From: Shinella sumterensis
Lineage (GTDB): Bacteria > Pseudomonadota > Alphaproteobacteria > Rhizobiales > Rhizobiaceae
Assembly (NCBI RefSeq): GCF_004514425.2
Contig: NZ_MYFN02000002.1
Coordinates: 1-64,000, forward strand
DNA: 64,000 nt
Direction: 5' to 3'
Positions 35,755-43,718 of the stretch are shown here, one piece after another (the stretch's first letter is position 1; every line of letters starts with the position of its first letter). Under the pieces are notes generated by a model. That model was given only the letters and a program-made list of their open reading frames with translations, made no database searches and had not been told where the DNA came from. The position numbers were made by a program, and so were the translations under genes.

Positions 35755-35770
35755 ATAACCTGAGAGTTAT
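35755..35770. promoter_or_regulatory. PcaQ operator overlapping the pcaQ start
   Basis: ATAACCTGAGAGTTAT has ATAAC/GTTAT inverted arms and resembles the ATAACC-N4-GGTTA-type PcaQ site described in Sinorhizobium and Agrobacterium. It covers the pcaQ ATG (35769), which suits autorepression while activating pcaD from a distance of about 75 bp. Confidence 0.7.
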
Positions 35771-36707
35771 GGTTTCACCAATCGACCCCCGGATCAAGTT
35801 TCGGCATCTGCAAGCCTTTCTGGAGGTGGCGCGTCAAAAAAGCGTCAACCGCGCGGCGGAACTGCTGCATGTCAGCCAGCCTGCGGTGACGAAGACGATC
35901 CGCGAACTGGAGGGCATTCTAGGCGTTGCACTCTTCGAGCGCGACGGGCGCGGCACCCGGACCACGCGCTACGGCGAGGTTTTCATGCGCCATGCGGGCG
36001 CGACCTTGACGGCGCTTCGCCAGGCGGTGGATTCCGTTTCGCAGGAGGCTGCGCTGTCCGGTCCTCCCGTGCGGATTGGTGCACTGCCGACGGTCTCCGC
36101 CCGCATCATGCCGCAGGCGATGAACCGTTTCCTTGCCGGGGGGACCGTCGGTCCGGTCAAGATCGTGACGGGTGAGAACGCCGTCCTCCTCGAGCAATTG
36201 CGGGTCGGCGATCTCGATCTCGTCGTCGGCCGGCTTGCCGCGCCGGAGAAGATGACCGGTTTCTCCTTCGAACATCTCTATTCGGAGCGGGTGCTGTTCG
36301 TCACGCGCACCGGCCACCCGCTCCTCGATGCCCGTGCCAACGCCTTCGACCGGCTTGGCGCCTATCCGGTGCTGATGCCGACGCGCAACTCCGTCATTCG
36401 CCCGATCGTCGAACAGTTCATGATCGCGCACGGCATCCCTGCGCCGCCCGTCCAGATCGAGACGGTGTCGGATGCCTTCGGCCGCGCCTATCTGCGCATG
36501 AGCGATGCGGTCTGGATCATTTCGGAAGGCGTGGTGGCGGGCGATATCGCCGATGGCGTGCTCGCGGCACTGCCGCTGGAGACGGTGGAAACGCGCGGTC
36601 CGGTCGGGTTGACGATGCGCGCGGACACGCCGCCGTCGCTTCCGCTCTCCCTGCTGATGCAGGCGATCCGCACCGTTGCTGCCGAGATGGCGGCGAAGGG
36701 CACGTAG
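35769..36707 (+). CDS. pcaQ: LysR-type activator of the pca operon
   Basis: The 312-aa LysR protein has an N-terminal HTH (FRHLQAFLEVARQKSVNRAAELLHVSQPAVTKTIRELEGILGVALFERDGRGTRTT) and an effector domain. PcaQ in Agrobacterium responds to beta-carboxymuconate and gamma-carboxymuconolactone. Position divergent from pcaDCHGB matches that arrangement, so the assignment rests on both sequence and context. Confidence 0.92.
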   Translation: MVSPIDPRIKFRHLQAFLEVARQKSVNRAAELLHVSQPAVTKTIRELEGILGVALFERDGRGTRTTRYGEVFMRHAGATLTALRQAVDSVSQEAALSGPPVRIGALPTVSARIMPQAMNRFLAGGTVGPVKIVTGENAVLLEQLRVGDLDLVVGRLAAPEKMTGFSFEHLYSERVLFVTRTGHPLLDARANAFDRLGAYPVLMPTRNSVIRPIVEQFMIAHGIPAPPVQIETVSDAFGRAYLRMSDAVWIISEGVVAGDIADGVLAALPLETVETRGPVGLTMRADTPPSLPLSLLMQAIRTVAAEMAAKGT

Positions 36708-36759
36708 CGCCACGGGCGCTGTTCGCAGAAGCGACGATTCCCTCTGGACCTGACAATAT

Positions 36760-36792
36760 TGGATGTGTATTCCATAATAGAATATCATTCAG
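36760..36792. promoter_or_regulatory. Tandem IclR-type operator before the AroE-like gene
   Basis: TGGATGTGTATTCCA (36760-36774) and TAGAATATCATTCAG (36778-36792) are 15-bp near-palindromes 18 bp apart. They end 16 bp before the ATG, where binding would block transcription or translation start. Confidence 0.65.
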
Positions 36793-36808
36793 TTTTATGG
36801 GAGGGATC

Positions 36809-37600
36809 ATGAATCTGGAACTCGACGGCGCATCGCGCCTCCATTTCGTGATCGGTGATCCGATCGCGCAGGTGAAGTCGCCGGCGGGGGTCAGCGAGAT
36901 GCTACAGGCGCGCGGACACAACGCGCTGTGCATTCCGGGCCACGTCGCGCCACAGGACCTCGATGTGTTCTGGGCGGGGTTGAAGACGCTCAAGAACCTC
37001 GATGGCGTGATCGTGACCGTGCCGCACAAGATTTCCGCCGTGCATATGGTCGACCGGCTGTCGGAGCGTGCCGCGTTCCTCGGCGCCGTCAATACGCTCC
37101 GGCGCACGCAAACCGGCTGGGAAGGCGACATGTTCGACGGCATCGGGCACGTCTCCGCGCTGCGGAAGGCCGGTTGCGTGCTTGAAGGAAAACGCGCCAT
37201 TCTGGCCGGCGCGGGCGGTGCTGGCAGCGCCATCGGGCATGCGCTGGTGCTGGCGGGCGTCTCAGAGCTTGCCATCCATGAAATGGACGATACCAGGCGC
37301 ACCGCGCTCATCGCGCGCCTCTCCTCGCTCGGCATGGCGAAGGTATTCGCCGGCAGTGCCGATCCGACCGGCTTCGATGTGGTCGTCAATGCGACGCCGT
37401 CGGGCATGAAGGACGGCGATCCGCTGCCCTTCGATGGCGAGAAGCTGACGCCCGACATGTTCATCGGCGAGGTCATCACCAAGCCGGCGGTCTCGCCGCT
37501 GGTCGCGCGTGCGCGGTCTATGGGCTGCCGCGCGATTACCGGCGTCGACATGTTCGTCGAAGTCCGCGACCTGATGGTCGATTATCTGAGCGCGAGGTGA
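36809..37600 (+). CDS. Shikimate/quinate dehydrogenase-like protein (AroE/YdiB family)
   Basis: The 263-aa enzyme starts at ATG 36809 with GGGAGG upstream. AroE features: FVIGDPIAQVKSPAG, the catalytic Lys in VTVPHKISAV, and a C-terminal Rossmann domain (AILAGAGGAGSAIGHAL, VVNATPSGMKDGDPLPF). The canonical GxNTD motif is altered to EGDMFDGIG, keeping only the Asp. This suggests a catabolic relative acting on quinate, shikimate or another hydroxycyclohexane carboxylate rather than the biosynthetic AroE. It leads a two-gene unit with the TIM-barrel protein and carries the IclR-type operator. Confidence 0.82.
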   Translation: MNLELDGASRLHFVIGDPIAQVKSPAGVSEMLQARGHNALCIPGHVAPQDLDVFWAGLKTLKNLDGVIVTVPHKISAVHMVDRLSERAAFLGAVNTLRRTQTGWEGDMFDGIGHVSALRKAGCVLEGKRAILAGAGGAGSAIGHALVLAGVSELAIHEMDDTRRTALIARLSSLGMAKVFAGSADPTGFDVVVNATPSGMKDGDPLPFDGEKLTPDMFIGEVITKPAVSPLVARARSMGCRAITGVDMFVEVRDLMVDYLSAR

Positions 37601-37607
37601 GGCCACC

Positions 37608-38420
37608 ATGGAAAGACAGTATGCACTCGCCTTCCTGACAATACCGGACGTCGCACCCGCCGAGGCGATCCGCATCGCGGCCGAGACGGGATATTCAAGC
37701 GTCGGCCTGCGGCTGCTTCCGGCCGCTGCGAGCGGGGAGGCGGCCTATCCCGTCCTGACCGACAAGGCCGTGCTGGCCGAAGCCCGCGCCGCGCTGGCCG
37801 ACACCGGCATGCGGGTTGGCGACGTCGAGATCGTACGGCTGAAGCCGGAAACGAAGGCGACGGACTTCATACCCTTCCTGGATTGTGCGGCCGCGCTCGG
37901 AGCGGCCAACATTCTGGTCGCGGGCGACGACACGGATCATGCGCGCCTCGCGCAGACCTTCGCATCCTTTGCCGAGCTTGCGGCGGGTTACGGCATGACC
38001 GCCGATCTCGAATTCATGCCCTGGACCGGCGTGCGAAATGCCGCCGAGGCCGTGGCGGTCGTCAAGGCGGCTGGCCAGGCGAATGGCGGCGTGCTGGCCG
38101 ATGCCCTGCATTGGGATCGCACCGGCGGGCGTGTCGAAGATCTCGCGCTCATCCCGCCGGAGACCATCCACTATTTTCAACTCTGTGACGCTCCGGCCGA
38201 ATACGACCCGAGCGACGCCGGGCTCATCGAAATCGCACGCGGCGGCCGCCTGCTGCCGGGACAGGGCGGCATCGATCTTCAGGCTTTTATCAAGGCACTG
38301 CCCGAGACGGTGCCCGTCAGCATCGAGATTGCGAATGCCGGTTTCAATTCCAGCCTGTCGCCACGCACACGCGCGGTGCAGGCACTCGCTGCCGGCAAGG
38401 CCGTCATTGCCCAACTATAA
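37608..38420 (+). CDS. Sugar phosphate isomerase/epimerase-like TIM-barrel protein
   Basis: The 270-aa AP-endonuclease-2/xylose-isomerase-like barrel has EAIRIAAETGYSSVGLRLLP, ILVAGDDTDHARLAQTFASFAELAAGYGMTADLEFMPW, GVLADALHWDRTGG and VSIEIANAGF. The Glu, Asp/His and Glu residues suit a metal site. It is 7 nt after the AroE-like gene, so the two are cotranscribed. It may be a 3-dehydroshikimate-dehydratase-like or isomerase enzyme; the reaction is not assigned. Confidence 0.8.
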   Translation: MERQYALAFLTIPDVAPAEAIRIAAETGYSSVGLRLLPAAASGEAAYPVLTDKAVLAEARAALADTGMRVGDVEIVRLKPETKATDFIPFLDCAAALGAANILVAGDDTDHARLAQTFASFAELAAGYGMTADLEFMPWTGVRNAAEAVAVVKAAGQANGGVLADALHWDRTGGRVEDLALIPPETIHYFQLCDAPAEYDPSDAGLIEIARGGRLLPGQGGIDLQAFIKALPETVPVSIEIANAGFNSSLSPRTRAVQALAAGKAVIAQL

Positions 38421-38422
38421 TT

Positions 38423-38455
38423 TGGAATGAAATTATTATTTTGAATGTAATTCCA
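38423..38455. promoter_or_regulatory. Tandem IclR-type operator before flavoprotein 1
   Basis: TGGAATGAAATTATT (38423-38437) and TTGAATGTAATTCCA (38441-38455) are again 18 bp apart. The second is a near-perfect palindrome. They begin 2 bp after the upstream gene stop and lie about 130 bp before the flavoprotein start. Confidence 0.65.
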
Positions 38456-38584
38456 TTTTGTGTATAGCTGGTTGCTGAAGGCGCCGAGGCGCGTGAACGA
38501 CGGCCAGCGACACCTTCCGGACAAATCAGGACGCCGCCGCCCCGCAGGGGGTGGTGTGCAGCCACGCCTTCGGAGGAGGCAGGG

Positions 38585-40399
38585 ATGAAGGCAATGGACG
38601 CGCGGTCCGATGATGACGGGCGTGCCGATAAGGCCGCGCCACGCGCCAAGATGTCACGCCATGCGCAATGCGATGTGCTGGTGATCGGCTCCGGTGCGGG
38701 CGGTCTTTCCGCTGCCGTGGCCGCCGCGCATCACGGCCTGGATGTGATCGTCGCCGAGAAGACGGAGACTTTCGGGGGAACGACCGCCTTCTCCGGCGGT
38801 TGGCTTTGGGTGCCAAACGCGCCGCATGCCGTTGCAGCCGGCAAGGGCGAGGGTCCGGAAGGGCCGCGGACCTACCTGCGCCACATCCTCGGCAACCGAT
38901 ACGATGCCGGCATGATCGACGCCTATCTCGAGGCTGCGCCGCGCATGCTGGATTTCTTCGAGAAGAACACGGCCGTGCACTTCCTGCCGGGCAGCGCCAT
39001 GCCGGATTTCCACGGCAATCTGCCCGGCGCCGCCAAGGGGTGGCGCTCCGTCGTCGCTGCGCCCTATGACGGGCGGGCGCTGGGCGGGCTCGCCGGGCGT
39101 CTGCGCCAACCCATTCCGGAGACCACGCTGCTCGGCATGGGCATCGGCTCGGGCGTGGACATGCGCATGTTCCTGACGGCGACCCGATCGTTTCGGGCCT
39201 TCGCCTATGCGACGGGCCGCGTGCTCAAGCATGCGCGCGATCTGGCCTTTCATCGCCGTGCCATGCAGCTCGTCAACGGCAATGCGCTGGTCGGCCGGCT
39301 CCTGCGGTCCGCCGCCGACCGGCGGGTCCGGCTGTGGCCGAATGCCGGGGCCCATGACCTGCTTCGTGACGGTTCCCATGTGACCGGGGCCGTTCTGAAA
39401 ACGGCCGATGGCCCCGTCCATGTCGTGGCCAAGCGCGGTGTCGTTCTGGCGACGGGCGGTTTTCCGAACGATGCCGATCGCCTCCAGGCGCTTCTGCCGC
39501 ACGTGCAGGACGGCACGCCGCACTATTCGGCCGCACCCGTCACCAATAGCGGCGATGGTTTGCGGCTCGCGGAAAGCGCGGGCGGCCGCGTGTCGCGTAC
39601 CATGACCGATGCGGCCGCCTATGCGCCCGTCTCGCTGGTGCCGCGGCCCGATGGCAGCCTGGGACGCTTCCCGCATCTTGTCGAACGCGGCAAACCCGGC
39701 ATCATCGCGGTCATGGCGTCCGGCCGGCGTTTTGCCGACGAGGGCGGGCCCTACCACGACTATGTCCGTGAGATGATCGCCGCCACGGTACCGGGAACGC
39801 CGGCCGTCTCGTGGCTGGTCTGCGATCGGCATTTTCTGCGCCGCTACGGCCTGGGGGCCGTGAAGCCCGCTCCGGTTCCGTTCGGCCGTTGGCTGCGCAA
39901 CGGCTATCTCATCGAGGCGCCGACCATCGCGGAACTCGCGAAACGCTGCGGGATCGATCCGGCCGGGCTTGCCGCGACCGTCGAGGCTTTCAACCGCAAC
40001 GCGGCGCGAGGGGAAGATCCCGAGTTTCATCGCGGGACGACGCCGTACCAGCGGGCGCAGGGCGACCCCGATCATCGTCCTAATCCCTGTCTCGCGCCCG
40101 TCGTCAAGGCGCCGTTCTATGCCGTGAAGATCGTGCCCGGCAGCCTCGGCACCTTCGCCGGCATCGAAACGGATGCAAAGGCGCGCGTGCTGGACGGGGC
40201 AGGGCGGCCGGTGCCGGGGCTCTATGCAGCCGGCAACGACATGAACAGCATCATGGGCGGCCATTATCCAAGCGGCGGCATCACCCTCGGGCCGGCCATG
40301 ACATTCGGTTTCCTGGCCGCCGAGACCATTGCCGCGGGCGATGCGGCGCACGAGGCAAGGCATGAAGGAGAGCAGGATGCCGTCCAATCGCAATCCTGA
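38585..40399 (+). CDS. FAD-dependent dehydrogenase, 3-ketosteroid-delta1-dehydrogenase/fumarate reductase-like (flavoprotein 1)
   Basis: The 604-aa protein has an FAD-binding N-terminus CDVLVIGSGAGGLSAAVAAAHHGLDVIVAEKTETFGGTTAFSGGWLWVPN (residues about 29-80). A second FAD segment is GVVLATGGFPND, and the C-terminal block is GLYAAGNDMNSIMGGHYPSGGITLGPAMTFGFLAA. The Tyr-Pro-x-Gly-Gly block matches the site where 3-ketosteroid dehydrogenases hold the ketone oxygen (Tyr and Gly). It probably desaturates a ring alpha,beta to a ketone. Starts downstream (MSRHAQCDVLV) are possible. It is the first gene of a flavoprotein-flavoprotein-NIPSNAP unit. Confidence 0.85.
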   Translation: MKAMDARSDDDGRADKAAPRAKMSRHAQCDVLVIGSGAGGLSAAVAAAHHGLDVIVAEKTETFGGTTAFSGGWLWVPNAPHAVAAGKGEGPEGPRTYLRHILGNRYDAGMIDAYLEAAPRMLDFFEKNTAVHFLPGSAMPDFHGNLPGAAKGWRSVVAAPYDGRALGGLAGRLRQPIPETTLLGMGIGSGVDMRMFLTATRSFRAFAYATGRVLKHARDLAFHRRAMQLVNGNALVGRLLRSAADRRVRLWPNAGAHDLLRDGSHVTGAVLKTADGPVHVVAKRGVVLATGGFPNDADRLQALLPHVQDGTPHYSAAPVTNSGDGLRLAESAGGRVSRTMTDAAAYAPVSLVPRPDGSLGRFPHLVERGKPGIIAVMASGRRFADEGGPYHDYVREMIAATVPGTPAVSWLVCDRHFLRRYGLGAVKPAPVPFGRWLRNGYLIEAPTIAELAKRCGIDPAGLAATVEAFNRNAARGEDPEFHRGTTPYQRAQGDPDHRPNPCLAPVVKAPFYAVKIVPGSLGTFAGIETDAKARVLDGAGRPVPGLYAAGNDMNSIMGGHYPSGGITLGPAMTFGFLAAETIAAGDAAHEARHEGEQDAVQSQS

Positions 40400-42125
40400 C
40401 GGTCTGGAGGAGGTCGATCTTCTCGTCTGCGGCGCCGGGGCCGGCGGCATGACGGCCGCTCTCGTCGCACGGCTGGAAGGGCTGGATGTCGTCCTCGCGG
40501 AGAAGACCGCGCAGGTCGGCGGCACGACCTCGACATCCGGCGGCACGACATGGGTGCCCGGTACGCATCTTTCCGAGCTTGCCGGTGTACCCGACAGTGT
40601 GGACGACGCGCGGGCCTTCCTGGAGTCCGTCGTCGCAAATCGTGGCGGCGCGCGGCTGCGCGAAGCCTTCCTCACATCCGGCCGCGCGGCAATCGAGGAG
40701 CTCGACCGCAGGACCGACGTGAAATTTGCCGCCGCGGCGGCCCACCCCGATTATCTCGACGGTCCCGGTGCCGCTTATGGCGGCCGGGCGCTTGGCCCGA
40801 TCAATTTCGACGGCCGTCTGCTCAGCCGGGAGGATTTCGAGCGCGTGCGTCCGCCGCGCGGCGAATTCCTGGGGCTGGGCGGCATGATGGTGGGACGTGC
40901 CGAGGTCGGCGCGCTGCTAGCGCCCTTCGCATCCATCGCCAATCTTCGTACCACCATCGCCATCGTCGGCGGCTACATGCTCGACCGGCTGCGCTATAGG
41001 CGCGGCACGCGGCTGCTCATGGGGAATGCGCTTGTGGCCCGGCTGCTGTTCAGCCTCCGCAAGGCGAAGGTTCCGATCCTGTTCGAGACGGGCGTGAAAG
41101 AGCTGATCGTCGAGGACGGACGCGTCGTCGGCGCGGTTCTGGAGGGAGCCTCGGGCCCGCGCCGCATTCGCGCGCGCAAAGGGGTAGTGCTGGCCACCGG
41201 CGGCGTGTGCTGGAACAAGGCCCTCCGCGCGCGGCTGTTTCCGCAGGGGACGCGCGATTATGCGCTCGGCCCGGTCACGAATACCGGCGACGGCGCCGAT
41301 GTAGCGATGGCCATCGGCGCGCGCTTCGAGGATGGCGGCGACAGCCCCGCCCTCTGGATGCCCTGCTCGTCCTATCGCCGGCCTGATGGAACGCTGGCCG
41401 TCTGGCCGCATATCATCCTCGATCGCGCCAAGCCCGGACTGTTCGCCGTCGATGGCAAGGGCCGGCGCTTCGTCAACGAGGCCAATTCCTATCATGACTT
41501 CGCCCTGGGCCAGATCGCCACGGGCGCCGTTCCGGCGCATCTCGTCTGTGACGCAGCGTTCATGCGCCGCTACGGCATGGGCATGATCCTGCCCGGCGCC
41601 AGGAACCTCAGAGCGATGGTGAAGGCCGGTTATGTCATCGAGGCGAAAACGCTCACGGAGCTTGCCGGCAAGATCCAGTGCGACCCCGCGGCGTTGGCCG
41701 CCACTGTCGAAAGCTACAACCGCGCTGCCGCCTCGGGTGTCGATGAAGACTTCGGGCGTGGATCGAGCGTCGTGAACCGCTTCAATGGCGACGCGGCGTC
41801 GGGCGGCAAGAATCCCTGCCTCGGCCCGGTGGGCGCAGGACCCTATTACGCCATGGCGGTGCGTCCGGCCGATCTCGCCTCCAGTGCAGGCCTTTCGGGC
41901 GACGAATTCGGCCGCGTGCTCGATGGGGACGGCGAGCCGATCACCGGACTCTATGCCTGCGGCAACGATCTCGCCTCGATCTTCCGGGGCACCTATCCCG
42001 GCCCGGGCACGACGCTCGGCCCGGCCCTGGTTTTCGGCTGGCGTGTGGCCAAGCACGCCGCCGGCACGCTGGCCGACAGTGCCGGCGCAATGACGGATGA
42101 AAGGAAACAGAATGCAACGCTATGA
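40377..42125 (+). CDS. FAD-dependent dehydrogenase, 3-ketosteroid-delta1-dehydrogenase/fumarate reductase-like (flavoprotein 2)
   Basis: The 582-aa enzyme starts at ATG 40377 with GGAG upstream and overlaps flavoprotein 1. Motifs: VDLLVCGAGAGGMTAALVARLEGLDVVLAEKTAQVGGTTSTSGGTTWVPG, GVVLATGGVCWNKA, and GLYACGNDLASIFRGTYPGPGTTLGPALVFGWRVA with the ketone-binding Tyr/Gly pair. It is only moderately similar to flavoprotein 1, so the two may catalyse successive desaturations. Electron acceptor unknown. Confidence 0.85.
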   Translation: MPSNRNPDGLEEVDLLVCGAGAGGMTAALVARLEGLDVVLAEKTAQVGGTTSTSGGTTWVPGTHLSELAGVPDSVDDARAFLESVVANRGGARLREAFLTSGRAAIEELDRRTDVKFAAAAAHPDYLDGPGAAYGGRALGPINFDGRLLSREDFERVRPPRGEFLGLGGMMVGRAEVGALLAPFASIANLRTTIAIVGGYMLDRLRYRRGTRLLMGNALVARLLFSLRKAKVPILFETGVKELIVEDGRVVGAVLEGASGPRRIRARKGVVLATGGVCWNKALRARLFPQGTRDYALGPVTNTGDGADVAMAIGARFEDGGDSPALWMPCSSYRRPDGTLAVWPHIILDRAKPGLFAVDGKGRRFVNEANSYHDFALGQIATGAVPAHLVCDAAFMRRYGMGMILPGARNLRAMVKAGYVIEAKTLTELAGKIQCDPAALAATVESYNRAAASGVDEDFGRGSSVVNRFNGDAASGGKNPCLGPVGAGPYYAMAVRPADLASSAGLSGDEFGRVLDGDGEPITGLYACGNDLASIFRGTYPGPGTTLGPALVFGWRVAKHAAGTLADSAGAMTDERKQNATL

Positions 42126-42723
42126 AATCGCGACACTCTCGACCACCATGGGCGCTGCGGCCAAGGCCGCGACGGCCATCGAAGCCTTTGCCGGTGAGGG
42201 CAACGGCAGGCTGCTCGGCATCTTCTATGCCGATATCGGCGTGCTCAACCGCGTGCTCGTCCTGCGCGGCTTCGATACGGTGGCGGATTACGACGGAGAG
42301 CGCGAGCGCACCCTCAGGGCATCCAACCCGTTCAGTTCCGCCGAATGGCTGACGGGGCTCACGCTGGAAGGATACGCGCCCTTTCCGTTCCTGCCGCCGG
42401 TCGAGACCGGTCGCTTCGGCCCGGCCTACGAGTTCCGCACCTATGTCCTGAAGACCGGTGGCCTGGAGCCGACGATCCGGGCGTGGGAAGCGGCGGTGCC
42501 GGCGCGCACCGAACTGTCGAAACTGACGATCTGCATGTACGGCATCGACGGTAAGCCGCGCATGACACACATCTGGCCCTTCGCCTCGGTCAACGAGCGC
42601 GGGCAGGTGCGTGCGGATTCCGTTACGCAGGGTGTGTGGCCGCCAAAGGGCGGACCGGAGTGGCTGACGACGGACATGCAGTCCACCATAGCCTTCCCGA
42701 CGGCAAACTCGCCGCTGAAATAA
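42112..42723 (+). CDS. NIPSNAP-family protein 1
   Basis: The 203-aa protein has two ferredoxin-like alpha/beta-barrel halves: residues 1-100 (RYEIATLSTTMGAAAKAATAIEAF, LGIFYADIGVLNRVLVLRGFDTVADYDGER) and 108-200 (YEFRTYVLKTGGLEPTIRAWEAAV, MTHIWPFASVNERGQ). ATG 42112 follows AAAGGAAA and overlaps the flavoprotein 2 stop. NIPSNAP domains are dimeric and of unclear role, often beside catabolic enzymes. A second NIPSNAP gene lies next to pobA. Confidence 0.82.
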   Translation: MQRYEIATLSTTMGAAAKAATAIEAFAGEGNGRLLGIFYADIGVLNRVLVLRGFDTVADYDGERERTLRASNPFSSAEWLTGLTLEGYAPFPFLPPVETGRFGPAYEFRTYVLKTGGLEPTIRAWEAAVPARTELSKLTICMYGIDGKPRMTHIWPFASVNERGQVRADSVTQGVWPPKGGPEWLTTDMQSTIAFPTANSPLK

Positions 42724-42743
42724 GGATCTGATACCAATAAAAG

Positions 42744-42772
42744 CGCCCCTTCCGGATGGAGGGGGCGTTTTC
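42744..42772. terminator. Bidirectional terminator between NIPSNAP 1 and the IclR gene
   Basis: CGCCCC (42744-42749) pairs with GGGGCG (42762-42767), with flanking AAAAG and TTTTC runs. It sits between two convergent stops at 42723 and 42782. Confidence 0.8.
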
Positions 42773-42781
42773 GTTGCGGCG

Positions 42782-43576
42782 TCAGGTCCGCTTGTGCAGT
42801 CCGGGGAAGTAGCGCGAGCCGGTGGCGGACATGCCGATTTCGCGTGCGGCCTGTTCGAGATGCGGCGCCAGCTCTTTCATGCGCTCCGGCGTCATGCGCA
42901 CGGCGGGACCGGCGATCGACAGGCAGCTGATCACCCGGTCGTTGCCGAAGACCGGCACGGCCATGGCCGCCATGCCGACGATATAGCTGTCGATCGATAC
43001 CGCGTAGCCGCGTTTGCGGGTTTCGGCGAGAACGGTCAGCAGCTCCGCGATCGTCTTCGGTGCGCCCGGTCCTGTGGGCTTGGAGGAATCGATCAGCCCC
43101 TGTCGCGAAACCCTTTCCAGCGCTTCCTCGTCGCTCATCGCCGACAGCCAGGCCTGCCCACCCGCGCTGGAGGCGAGATGCACCACCACGCCCTGTTCCT
43201 GGCCCGGGTCATAGCGCAGGCCGCCTGTCGCACCCTGCGCCACAGCCACCCAGATGAGGTCGTCGCCGTCGATCACGGAAAGACGAATGAGTTCGCCGCT
43301 GGCCTGGGCGAGCCGGTCGAGAATGGGCTGCGCGACATCGCCGACGCCGCTCCTGCCCAGGAAGCCCACACCGAGGGCTGCGAGTTTCATGGTCAGCGCA
43401 TAATCGCCCTGATCCTGCACCTGGCGGACATAGCCGAGCCGTATCAGCTCGTTGAGCGTGCGGTGCACCCCGCTTGCAGGCTGGTTTACCTTGCCTGCGA
43501 TGGCGGAAACAGAAAGCCCGCCCGGCTTGGCAGCCAAAAGCTCTATGATGTTCAGGGATTTTTCAAGCGTGCTCAT
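42782..43576 (-). CDS. IclR-family regulator, candidate regulator of the hydroaromatic regulon
   Basis: The 264-aa protein has a winged helix (LNIIELLAAKPGGLSVSAIAGKVNQPASGVHRTLNELIRLGYVRQ) and an IclR effector domain (LRYDPGQEQGVVVHLASSAGGQAWLSAM, ISCLSIAGPAVRMTPERM). Its own promoter carries TGGATTGTTATTCCA, similar to the IclR-family box TGGAA-N5-TTCCA known from E. coli. The same box occurs before the Gfo/Idh, AroE-like and flavoprotein 1 genes. It is therefore the best candidate regulator of all of them. Confidence 0.88.
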   Translation of the reverse strand: MSTLEKSLNIIELLAAKPGGLSVSAIAGKVNQPASGVHRTLNELIRLGYVRQVQDQGDYALTMKLAALGVGFLGRSGVGDVAQPILDRLAQASGELIRLSVIDGDDLIWVAVAQGATGGLRYDPGQEQGVVVHLASSAGGQAWLSAMSDEEALERVSRQGLIDSSKPTGPGAPKTIAELLTVLAETRKRGYAVSIDSYIVGMAAMAVPVFGNDRVISCLSIAGPAVRMTPERMKELAPHLEQAAREIGMSATGSRYFPGLHKRT

Positions 43577-43604
43577 GCGCGTTCCAATATGGATTGTTAT
43601 TCCA
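43572..43604. promoter_or_regulatory. IclR-type operator at the IclR gene (autoregulation)
   Basis: TGGATTGTTATTCCA (43590-43604) is a strong 15-bp site. A second half-matching site ending in TTCCA lies exactly 18 bp away (43572-43586) and covers the start codon. The arrangement matches the other three loci. Confidence 0.65.
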
Positions 43605-43656
43605 TTTTGACCTTGCGCGCTGTGCAGTCAAGGTCTTTCCTCACGGAAAGCAGGTA

Positions 43657-43687
43657 CGAAAAGACCGCACGCGGAAACCGCGTGCGG
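43657..43687 (-). terminator. Terminator of pcaIJF
   Basis: CCGCACGCGG and CCGCGTGCGG (43665-43687) form a perfect 10-bp stem with a 3-base loop. On the minus strand it is followed by TCTTTTCG. It lies 32 bp after the pcaF stop. Confidence 0.85.
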
Positions 43688-43718
43688 CGATCAATGGAAC
43701 GGACATGAAAACGGGTCG

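Noticed and set aside
38421-38470. AT-rich stretch as a replication or integration site
   Set aside because: The AT content is explained by the tandem IclR-type boxes and a promoter. No DnaA boxes, iterons or attachment repeats were seen.
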